Positions 1 through 5,133 of a stretch of 5,133 nucleotides of DNA are shown one piece after another. The stretch's first letter is position 1; each line of letters opens with the position of its first letter. The stretch spans positions 1 to 5,133 of the forward strand of contig JANNGZ010000489.1 of the NCBI GenBank assembly GCA_031404155.1, in the 5' to 3' direction. The notes under the pieces were generated by a model. The model had not been told where the DNA came from. It searched no databases and saw only the letters and a list, made by a program, of their open reading frames with translations. The position numbers and the translations under genes are program-made. This DNA is from JANNGZ01 sp031404155. Lineage in GTDB: Bacteria; Pseudomonadota; Gammaproteobacteria; Burkholderiales; Burkholderiaceae_C.

Positions 1-101
1 AGGATCTTGGCGATGCCCGCGGCGCCGGCCGCGATGCCGGTGAAGCCGAGCAACGCCGCGATCAAGGCAATGACGAGAAACGTGATGGCGTAATGCAGCA
101 T
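1..101 (-). CDS. DUF1328 small membrane protein, N-terminal part (cut by window edge)
   Basis: The first 33 codons of a small, very hydrophobic protein are visible, beginning MLHYAITFLVIALIAALLGF and continuing TGIAAGAAGIAKI before the window ends. A short N-terminus, a membrane helix of about 15-18 residues rich in I, L, A and V, a GF/TG turn and then an Ala/Gly-rich run ending in AKI is the pattern of DUF1328 (YtjA-like) proteins. These are normally about 50-60 residues with two membrane segments; the second helix would lie outside the window. The start is supported by AGGAG on the minus strand (plus positions 109-113), 7 nt before the ATG. The molecular function of the family is unknown. 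It lies downstream of the sensor kinase on the same strand, but the 198-bp gap with its own candidate regulatory sites suggests separate transcription. Confidence 0.82.
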   Translation of the reverse strand, partial: MLHYAITFLVIALIAALLGFTGIAAGAAGIAKI

Positions 102-194
102 GGCGGGGCTCCTGGCTTGTCTTGGGGCGGTGTCCCCGGAGCCGCAGCGGGCTCGCACCCGTTGCGACGGCGGTATCGAACTGGCGACGGGGTC

Positions 195-229
195 AGTGTG
201 CCGGCGGGCCAAAGCAGCAACCATCGGCC
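195..229 (-). promoter_or_regulatory. Shared bipartite motif, copy 1 (upstream of DUF1328)
   Basis: On the minus strand GGCCGATGG (plus 221-229) is followed after exactly 19 bp by GCACACT (plus 195-201). The same two words with the same 19-bp spacing occur at 2935-2969, upstream of the receiver gene on the same strand, while the 19-bp spacer is mostly unrelated. Two short conserved boxes at fixed spacing resemble a promoter or bipartite binding site. The boxes do not match sigma-70 or sigma-54 consensus sequences, so the recognising factor is unknown. Confidence 0.4.
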
Positions 230-264
230 GCCGGGCCGACGCGGTGTCGGGGATCGGATGCCCG

Positions 265-288
265 CCTCGTAGGACGGCGCTGACGAAG
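265..288. promoter_or_regulatory. Imperfect inverted repeat upstream of DUF1328 (candidate operator)
   Basis: On the minus strand the outer arms CTTCGT and ACGAGG pair over 6 positions (one G-T) around a 12-bp centre. The right half reads TCCTACGAG. The repeat at 2982-3005 has the same 6-12-6 geometry, and the half TCCTACAAG differs from this one at a single position. The left half here is degenerate. It lies 12 bp past the kinase stop and about 163 bp upstream of the DUF1328 start. A binding site for a dimeric regulator is an inference; a weak 3' hairpin of the kinase transcript is the alternative. Confidence 0.4.
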
Positions 289-299
289 GCCGCATGCGC

Positions 300-1649
300 C
301 TAACCGAGCGCGGCTTCGCGCAGGCTGGCCCGAATCACGGTGCCCTGCCCAGGCGTGGAGACCACGGTGAGTTTGCCCTGTTCGGCCTCGACACGAAAGC
401 GCATGCCGAGCAGCCCATGCGCCGCTGCGCGCTGCGCGCGGCTGTCGAAACCGATGCCGTCGTCGCGCACCGAAAGCTGCACCTCGCCATTCTGCGAGCC
501 CAGGTCGAGCCAGACATGGCGGGCGTGGGCGTATTTGCTGATGTTGGTGATGGCCTCCTGCACCACCCGGTAGACCATCAGTTCGGCGTTGCTGCTCAGG
601 TTGACCGGCTCAAGCGCGCACTGCACCTGGATGCCCGAGCGCTCGGAAAATTCGCGCGCCAGGATCTGCAGGGTCGGCGCCAAACCCAGGTGGCTGAGCG
701 CGGAGGGGCGCAGGTCTTCAGTGATGCTGCGTTTGAGTTCGATCACGCTGTTGAGCGTGCTCACCAGATGGGCCAAGCGCTCCTGCGCCTCCGGTGCAAT
801 GCCGGCCAGGCGCGACTTGATGCGCGCGGCGTCGAGCTTGGCCGAGGTGAGCAGCGCGCCGAGCTCGTCGTGCAGGTCGCGTGCGAGCCGGCTGCGCTCG
901 TCTTCGCGCGCGGTTTGCAGGTGGTGCGCGAGCTCGGTGAGTTGCGCGGTGCGGTTTGTCACCTCCACCTCGAGGCGGTCGCGTTCGGCCTGCACCAGGC
1001 GCTGCGCGTCGAGTTGTTGTTGCAGCAGCGCGATGTTCTGGCGCAGGTACAGGTACAGCGCGAGCAGGATCACCACGCTCAGCGCGGCGACACCGATGCG
1101 GCTGAGCAGCAGCGTGCGGTCGACGTCCACCTGGCCGGAGGCGACGTTGCGTGTCTCCTGGTCGAGCAGTTGGTCGCCGAGCGCCAGGACGGCGTCCATG
1201 TCCTTCCTGAGGACGCCGCTGAGTTCCAGCTCCATCGCGGTGGCGGCTTGGCCTTCGGCATGCAGGCGTATGGTTTCGGCGACCACCGAGAGCCGGGTAT
1301 CGGTCAGGCCGCGGAGTTTTTGCAGCACCTGCTTGGGCTGTTCGTCCTTGTCGTAGTGCCGCTCCAGCGCTGCGAACGATTCGTCGATGCTCTTGAGCGC
1401 CTGGCCATACGGCTTGAGGTATTCGATGCGGCCGGTGAGCAGGTAGCCGCGCTGGCCGGTCTCAACGGCGACGATGCTGCGCTTCAAGCCCAGGATGCTG
1501 GTGCGGGCATTGGCCATCTCGCGCATTTCGCTGAGGGTACCGACCGACTGCCAATACGAGCCTTCGCTGATGAAGACCATGGCCGCCGCGGCCACGCAAG
1601 CCAGCGGGAAAACCAGTGGGTTGCGTTTGACGACGGTCAGCAGGTCCAT
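300..1649 (-). CDS. CHASE3-domain sensor histidine kinase (NarX/DegS-type HisKA_3 family)
   Basis: This 449-residue inner-membrane kinase probably senses a periplasmic cue and phosphorylates the response regulator encoded divergently. A first membrane helix (about 11-28) is followed by a periplasmic CHASE3 domain (about 33-175) with the typical ETGQRGYLLTG stretch at 63-73. A second helix lies at about 180-203, followed by a charged, probably coiled-coil linker (205-250) with no obvious HAMP domain. The HisKA_3 dimerisation domain contains RDLHDELG, with the phospho-accepting His at 260. The HATPase_c domain shows the N box (QEAITN, 364-369), DDGIGFD (396-402) and GLLGMR (412-417), so the kinase looks intact and active. 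The start gives a short cytoplasmic N-terminus before the first helix; only a weak GAGAA-like ribosome site precedes it. The ligand cannot be told from sequence, because CHASE3 domains are diverse. Confidence 0.93.
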   Translation of the reverse strand: MDLLTVVKRNPLVFPLACVAAAAMVFISEGSYWQSVGTLSEMREMANARTSILGLKRSIVAVETGQRGYLLTGRIEYLKPYGQALKSIDESFAALERHYDKDEQPKQVLQKLRGLTDTRLSVVAETIRLHAEGQAATAMELELSGVLRKDMDAVLALGDQLLDQETRNVASGQVDVDRTLLLSRIGVAALSVVILLALYLYLRQNIALLQQQLDAQRLVQAERDRLEVEVTNRTAQLTELAHHLQTAREDERSRLARDLHDELGALLTSAKLDAARIKSRLAGIAPEAQERLAHLVSTLNSVIELKRSITEDLRPSALSHLGLAPTLQILAREFSERSGIQVQCALEPVNLSSNAELMVYRVVQEAITNISKYAHARHVWLDLGSQNGEVQLSVRDDGIGFDSRAQRAAAHGLLGMRFRVEAEQGKLTVVSTPGQGTVIRASLREAALG

Positions 1650-1766
1650 CGCGAATTCTCAGGCCTGAACCGGGCCGCCGCCCGGCGGACTCCGGTGAAA
1701 CCAGCGGGGGCTGTCATGCCGTGGCAAAAACGTGGGACGATCCGGCGTGCAGCCAAGCGGAACATC
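1650..1766. promoter_or_regulatory. Divergent control region between kinase and response regulator genes
   Basis: These 117 bp separate two divergently transcribed genes and must hold promoters for both. A GC-rich inverted repeat, CCGGGC-N4-GCCCGG, sits at 1670-1685. A run with TGGCAAAAA at 1722-1730 is the only AT-richer part; read on the minus strand it gives TTGCCA, close to a -35 box, but no good -10 box follows. GTGGGA at 1732-1737 followed by TCCGG at 1741-1745 faintly resembles the palindrome at 2982-3005, but with a 3-bp instead of a 4-bp centre. I cannot place promoters firmly. Confidence 0.45.
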
Positions 1767-2399
1767 ATGATTCGAATTGCCATCGTTGACGACCATGCCA
1801 TGGTGCGCGCCGGGTTGCGCCAGTTTTTTGCCGACCAGATCGATTTCCAGGTGGTGGCCGAAGCCGCCAACGGGCGCGAGGCGCTGGACATCGTGCGCCG
1901 CGGCGAAGTGGATGTGATCCTGCTCGACATCTCGATGCCCGACCAGAGCGGGGTCGACGCGCTGGCCGCGATCAAGGCGCGCGCGCCCGAACTGCCGGTA
2001 CTGATCCTCAGCGGCTTCCCCGAAGAGCATTACGCCACCACGCTGCTGCGCCAGGGCGCCAGCGGCTACCTCAACAAGGACTGCGACCCCGATGAGATCG
2101 TCAAGGCGATCCGAACCGTGTTCCGCGGGCGCAAGTACATCACCGCGGGCGTGGCCGAGCGCCTGGCCGAGGGCTTGAGCGGGGGCGGCGACAAGGCGCT
2201 TCATGAGCAGCTCTCGGAGCGAGAATTGCAGGTTTTCCTGCGCCTGGCCAAGGGCGAAACCATAGGCCACATGGCCGAAAGCATGTCGCTCAGCGTGAAG
2301 ACGGTCAGCACATACCGCACCCGGGTGATGGAAAAGATGAACCTGGCGTCTAACAGCGACCTGACCTACTACGCACTGAAGAACGGCTTGATCCAGTAG
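1767..2399 (+). CDS. NarL/FixJ-family response regulator (BvgA/RcsB-like), DNA-binding
   Basis: This 210-residue protein is a two-component transcription factor, most likely the partner of the divergent CHASE3 kinase. The receiver domain (1 to about 118) has the acidic pair D8-D9, the phospho-accepting D54 in ILLDISMP, S82 in LSG and the conserved K104 in YLNKD. The LuxR-type helix-turn-helix domain (about 147-207) begins LSERELQVF and has the recognition helix in SVKTVSTYRTRVMEKM, close in character to BvgA-type regulators. The start was chosen because receiver domains begin directly with the MIRIAIVDDH strand. An in-frame ATG at 1716 would add 17 basic residues and cannot be excluded, as the ribosome site before 1767 (AAGCGG) is weak. 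The frame stays open far upstream, opposite the kinase gene, but that part is a GC-driven shadow. It ends 7 bp from the stop of the convergent receiver gene. Confidence 0.94.
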   Translation: MIRIAIVDDHAMVRAGLRQFFADQIDFQVVAEAANGREALDIVRRGEVDVILLDISMPDQSGVDALAAIKARAPELPVLILSGFPEEHYATTLLRQGASGYLNKDCDPDEIVKAIRTVFRGRKYITAGVAERLAEGLSGGGDKALHEQLSERELQVFLRLAKGETIGHMAESMSLSVKTVSTYRTRVMEKMNLASNSDLTYYALKNGLIQ

Positions 2400-2406
2400 G
2401 CGATTC

Positions 2407-2817
2407 TCACGTCAACACCCCCGGGCCGCTGTGGCCCGCTTGGCCGTCGGCGAGCCGGCCGCAATAGCTCACCAATGCGTCGATTTCATTGGACTTGTCG
2501 AACACCCGGTCGGCGCCGAGCCTCAGGCATTCTCGGCGCATGTCGGGGGTGGCGTAGTTGCTCAGCACGATCAGCTTGCGCGCGGCGGCTTGGCCCTGGG
2601 CCGCGCGAAGCACACCCAAGCCTGAACCGGCCTTGAGAAAGATGTCGACGATCACCAGGTCGGCTTCGTTCACCGACCGGGCCAGCCATCGCGACGCCGT
2701 CGATTCGTCTTCCGCGGTGCCGACCACCTCGATCGACACCAATTCTTCGAGCGTGGCGATCAGGTTCTCGCGGATCACCGGGCTGTCTTCGACGATGTAG
2801 GTCTTGAGCAGGTGCAT
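2407..2817 (-). CDS. Receiver-only response regulator (CheY-like, no output domain)
   Basis: The product is 136 residues and consists of one receiver domain with a short tail. Visible residues are the acidic pair E10-D11 in YIVEDSP, phospho-accepting D58 in LVIVDIF, S86 in VLSN and K108 in FDKSN, so it should be phosphorylatable. Nothing after about residue 122 resembles a DNA-binding or enzymatic domain; the tail (ADGQAGHSGPGVLT) is Gly-rich. The frame is open upstream, but MHLLKTYIVEDSP is where receiver domains start, so the ATG at 2817 is preferred. GAGGA lies 13 nt upstream, rather far for a ribosome site. Without an output domain it may act by protein contact, as a phosphate sink, or as a relay intermediate. 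It is convergent with the NarL-type regulator and could be a second target of the same kinase; this is inference from proximity. Confidence 0.87.
   Translation of the reverse strand: MHLLKTYIVEDSPVIRENLIATLEELVSIEVVGTAEDESTASRWLARSVNEADLVIVDIFLKAGSGLGVLRAAQGQAAARKLIVLSNYATPDMRRECLRLGADRVFDKSNEIDALVSYCGRLADGQAGHSGPGVLT
2422..2438. other. Small GC hairpin at the convergent gene ends
   Basis: CGGGCC (2422-2427) and GGCCCG (2433-2438) form a 6-bp stem with a 5-nt loop, inside the last codons of the receiver gene and 22 nt past the stop of the NarL-type regulator. No T tract follows on either strand, so it is not a standard intrinsic terminator. It may only reflect GC-rich coding sequence. Confidence 0.3.
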
Positions 2818-2934
2818 GGACTCAGGCGGTTCCTCGGAGTCCAGAACCTGGGCTCTTGCCGGCGCAGCGGTAGACCGCACTGCGCAGACGGGTTCGCCGC
2901 GGCGGACCATTGTCTGGGCTGGCGGCTGCTGGCG

Positions 2935-2969
2935 AGTGTGCGCGCCCGAACACAGTCCAGCCATCGGCC
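2935..2969 (-). promoter_or_regulatory. Shared bipartite motif, copy 2 (upstream of receiver gene)
   Basis: On the minus strand GGCCGATGG (plus 2961-2969), 19 bp of mostly unrelated sequence, then GCACACT (plus 2935-2941), exactly as at 195-229 upstream of DUF1328. The GCACACT box ends about 117 bp before the receiver start, against about 93 bp at DUF1328. Beyond the two boxes the surrounding sequence is not alignable, so a recent duplication does not explain the match. Confidence 0.4.
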
Positions 2970-2972
2970 AGG

Positions 2973-3010
2973 GTTGCGGCTGCTTGTGGGAGGAATCCTA
3001 CAAGCGCAAC
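2973..3010. promoter_or_regulatory. Strong inverted repeat (candidate operator or RNA hairpin)
   Basis: The core arms GCTTGTGGGA (2982-2991) and TCCTACAAGC (2996-3005) pair over 10 bp, with one G-T wobble, around GGAA. An outer pair GTTGC (2973-2977) and GCAAC (3006-3010) adds 5 bp, with a 4-nt bulge on the left arm. As DNA it contains TAGGA/TCCTA-type half-sites of the kind bound by dimeric NarL/RcsB/BvgA-type regulators. As plus-strand RNA it would be a stable hairpin with a GNRA-type GGAA tetraloop. It is 128 bp upstream of the dehydrogenase and about 164 bp upstream of the receiver gene. No T tract follows, so it is not an intrinsic terminator. A related repeat lies upstream of DUF1328. 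Confidence 0.6.
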
Positions 3011-3138
3011 ATCGAGGCCGCACACTTGAGCGGCGTTGCACAGGTTTGCCAACCGGGTCCAACGTCCCGAACGCGACGCCGTGCGAGCGCGCTTGCTGCT
3101 CCAATGCGCCGCTGAACCCCAACGAAGCGAGGCCTGCC

Positions 3139-4368
3139 ATGCCCTACGAACCTTCCGCGAAAACACGCGACCTGCTGTCGCGCATGAGTGTCTTCTACGA
3201 CGCGCACATCTACCCCAACGAAAGCCGCTGGCACGAGGAGCTCGACAGCTTGCGGCGCGCCGGCGACCCCTGGCAGCCGCTGAAGCTGGTGGACGGCCTG
3301 AAGCTCAAGGCCCGCGAAGCCGGCCTGTGGAACATGTTCCTGCCGCACCCGTACAAGGGCCAGGGCGGCATCTCGAACCTGGACTACGCACCGCTGTGCG
3401 AGCTGATGGGCCGGGTGATGTGGTCCTCCGAAGTCTTCAACTGCTCGGCACCCGACACCGGCAACATGGAGACGATCGAGCGCTACGGCACGCCGGCGCA
3501 AAAGGAGCGCTGGCTCGAACCCCTGCTCGACGGCCGCATCCGCTCGGCCTTCCTGATGACCGAGCCGGCGGTGGCATCGTCGGACGCCACCAACATCCAG
3601 TGCAGCATCACCCGCGAGGGCAACGAGTACGTGGTCAACGGGCGCAAGTGGTTCAGCTCGGGCGCCGGCAACCCGCGCTGCGAAATCTTCATCGTGATGG
3701 GCAAGACCGACCCCGACGGCCCGCGCCATGCGCAGCAGAGCATGGTGCTGGTGCCGCGCGACGCCAAGGGCGTGACGGTGCTGCGCCCGCTCACCGTGTT
3801 CGGCTACGACGACGCGCCGCACGGCCACATGGAAGTGGTGCTCGAGAACGTGCGGGTGCCGGTGGACAGCATCCTGCTCGGCGAGGGCCGTGGCTTCGAG
3901 ATCGCTCAGGGGCGCCTGGGCCCCGGACGCATCCACCACTGCATGCGCTCGATCGGCGCGGCCGAGCGCGCGCTGGAAATGATGATCGACCGCCTGATGA
4001 GCCGCAGCGCCTTCGGCGGGCCGATCTCGGGCCAGTCGATCTGGCACGAACGCATCGCCGAGAGCCGCTGCATGATCGACCAGGCTCGGCTGCTGACGCT
4101 GAATGCGGCGCACAAGATGGACACCGCGGGCAACAAGGCCGCGCGCGCCGAGATCGCGATGATCAAGGTGGTGGCTCCGAACGTGAGCTGCAAGGTGGTC
4201 GACTGGGCGATCCAGGCCCATGGCGCCGCCGGCGTCAGCGGCGACTTCTCGCTCGCCGAGGCCTATGCGCACCAGCGCACCGTGCGCATCGTCGACGGGC
4301 CCGACGAGGTGCACCGCAACGCGATCGCCAAGATCGAGCTCGGCAAGCGGGCGGCGCTGCGCGGCTAG
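3139..4368 (+). CDS. Acyl-CoA dehydrogenase family protein, ACAD10/11-like
   Basis: This 409-residue flavoenzyme belongs to the acyl-CoA dehydrogenase superfamily, which oxidises acyl-CoA thioesters with FAD and passes electrons to an electron-transfer flavoprotein. The helical N-terminal domain covers about 1-135. The flavin/substrate signature MTEPAVASSDATN (140-152) and WFSSGAGNPRCEI (171-183) mark the beta domain. The C-terminal helical domain includes GPGRIHHCMRSIGAAER (261-277), QAHGAAGV (359-366) and DGPDEVHR (386-393). These versions are typical of the ACAD10/11-like branch rather than short- or medium-chain enzymes. The usual catalytic Glu of YEGT-type enzymes aligns with D386. Members of this branch include enzymes of 4-hydroxyacyl-CoA breakdown (LvaC-like, human ACAD11), but the substrate here is not known, and no partner kinase gene is in view. 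The start follows GAGG at 6 nt and matches the N-terminal family length. Confidence 0.93.
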   Translation: MPYEPSAKTRDLLSRMSVFYDAHIYPNESRWHEELDSLRRAGDPWQPLKLVDGLKLKAREAGLWNMFLPHPYKGQGGISNLDYAPLCELMGRVMWSSEVFNCSAPDTGNMETIERYGTPAQKERWLEPLLDGRIRSAFLMTEPAVASSDATNIQCSITREGNEYVVNGRKWFSSGAGNPRCEIFIVMGKTDPDGPRHAQQSMVLVPRDAKGVTVLRPLTVFGYDDAPHGHMEVVLENVRVPVDSILLGEGRGFEIAQGRLGPGRIHHCMRSIGAAERALEMMIDRLMSRSAFGGPISGQSIWHERIAESRCMIDQARLLTLNAAHKMDTAGNKAARAEIAMIKVVAPNVSCKVVDWAIQAHGAAGVSGDFSLAEAYAHQRTVRIVDGPDEVHRNAIAKIELGKRAALRG

Positions 4369-4377
4369 GACACTACC

Positions 4378-4395
4378 GCCCGCCTGCCGGCGGGC
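4378..4395 (+). terminator. GC-rich hairpin after the acyl-CoA dehydrogenase, weak terminator candidate
   Basis: GCCCGCC (4378-4384) pairs with GGCGGGC (4389-4395) over 7 bp around TGCC, starting 10 bp after the dehydrogenase stop. The placement fits a 3' stabilising hairpin, but no T tract follows on the plus strand, so intrinsic termination would be inefficient. Confidence 0.4.
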
Positions 4396-4422
4396 CGTGG
4401 CGCTCCTGGGTTCTGGCCAGGG

Positions 4423-4457
4423 AAAAAAACCGGCCAGCCGGAGGACCCGACTGGCCG
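4423..4457 (-). terminator. Intrinsic terminator of hppA
   Basis: Read on the minus strand, CGGCCAGTCGG pairs with CCGGCTGGCCG over 11 bp (one G-U) around GTCCT (plus 4431-4457), followed by G and seven T residues (plus 4423-4429 are A). It begins 22 nt after the hppA stop. Stem, short loop and T tract are all present, so this is a textbook Rho-independent terminator. A further CTGGCC at 4413-4418 could pair with the shared arm at 4432-4437 as an alternative hairpin. Confidence 0.88.
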
Positions 4458-4479
4458 TCGCCTCGAAGGCACCCCGGGG

Positions 4480-5133
<654 letters not shown>

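Larger units (their letters stand above)
102..299 (-). other. Non-coding region between sensor kinase and DUF1328 gene
   Basis: I see no convincing gene in these 198 bp; the short open frames are GC-driven and lack family features. The stretch holds, in the minus-strand reading direction toward DUF1328, an imperfect inverted repeat (265-288), the bipartite motif GGCCGATGG-N19-GCACACT (195-229), a weak 5-bp hairpin (139-143 with 150-154), and the ribosome binding site at 109-113. No clear sigma-70 -35/-10 pair and no T-tracted terminator for the kinase gene are visible. Confidence 0.6.
2818..3138. other. Long divergent non-coding region, receiver gene / acyl-CoA dehydrogenase
   Basis: This 321-bp stretch has no convincing gene: short frames on both strands show no domain and no ribosome site. 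It holds a second copy of the bipartite motif (2935-2969) and a strong inverted repeat (2973-3010). The ribosome site of the dehydrogenase, GAGG at 3129-3132, lies 6 nt before its ATG. Its length for such dense DNA and its symmetric elements point to shared regulation of the two divergent genes. I see no convincing sigma-70 or sigma-54 promoter. Confidence 0.6.

Noticed and set aside
164..190. Direct repeat GCGACGG at 164-170 and 184-190 with a 20-bp period.
   Set aside because: A 7-bp GC-rich word repeated once is expected by chance in this composition.
1670..1685. CCGGGC-N4-GCCCGG palindrome as an operator for the kinase and regulator genes.
   Set aside because: A 6-bp pure G/C palindrome is common in DNA of this composition and has no second copy in the window.
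1731..1747. GTGGGA-N3-TCCGG just before the NarL-type regulator as a third copy of the operator.
   Set aside because: The spacer is 3 instead of 4 bp and the right half matches poorly; too weak to count, though autoregulation remains possible.
294..1766. A 491-codon open frame on the plus strand running through the antisense of the kinase and into the response regulator.
   Set aside because: Its translation has no domain pattern, whereas the minus strand encodes all kinase motifs; the open frame is a GC-rich third-position effect.
2973..3010. REP/BIME-type repeat, because the arm contains TGTGGGAG as in some gammaproteobacterial REP elements.
   Set aside because: In REP elements the GTGG/GTAG head lies outside the hairpin; here it is part of the stem, and no second copy of REP type is seen.
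2818..3138. N-terminal extension of the acyl-CoA dehydrogenase using the open frame back to 2812.
   Set aside because: The extension has no family similarity, has no ribosome site, and the ATG at 3139 with GAGG gives a normal-length enzyme.
2998..4314. A 438-codon minus-strand frame and a 491-codon plus-strand frame (3036-4511) over the acyl-CoA dehydrogenase.
   Set aside because: Both translations are His/Ala/Arg-rich with no family motifs, and the dehydrogenase frame is complete and conserved.

Overview
The window is GC-rich, densely coded DNA. Its gene set is a membrane proton-pumping pyrophosphatase, an ACAD10/11-like acyl-CoA dehydrogenase, a CHASE3 histidine kinase with a BvgA/NarL-like regulator, and a DUF1328 small membrane protein. 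This suggests a betaproteobacterium of the Burkholderiales (Comamonadaceae or Rubrivivax/Leptothrix-like). The placement rests on gene content and composition only, not on a database match.

Layout, left to right. Positions 1-101 (minus) hold the N-terminal part of a DUF1328 membrane protein that runs off the left edge. Positions 102-299 are non-coding, with an imperfect inverted repeat and a bipartite motif. Positions 300-1649 (minus) encode a CHASE3/HisKA_3 sensor kinase. After a 117-bp divergent gap, 1767-2399 (plus) encodes a NarL/FixJ-type DNA-binding response regulator. Converging on it with only 7 bp between stops, 2407-2817 (minus) encodes a receiver-only response regulator. Positions 2818-3138 are a 321-bp non-coding divergent region with a very strong inverted repeat. 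Positions 3139-4368 (plus) encode an acyl-CoA dehydrogenase. Positions 4480-5133 (minus) encode the C-terminal 217 residues of a membrane-bound pyrophosphatase (hppA), followed by a textbook intrinsic terminator at 4423-4457.

How the parts may work together. The kinase and the NarL-type regulator form an evident divergent two-component pair, and the receiver-only protein next door could be a second phosphoryl acceptor. The non-coding regions upstream of DUF1328 and of the receiver gene share GGCCGATGG-N19-GCACACT. Each also carries an inverted repeat of the same geometry with a TCCTACRAG half-site. I infer, without proof, that these are operators and promoters of one small regulon, possibly controlled by the NarL-type regulator. 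The acyl-CoA dehydrogenase and hppA look like ordinary metabolic neighbours, though the strong palindrome also lies upstream of the dehydrogenase.

I found no transposon, CRISPR array, tRNA or rRNA. Nothing here is clearly a new system; the shared regulatory architecture is the most unusual signal.
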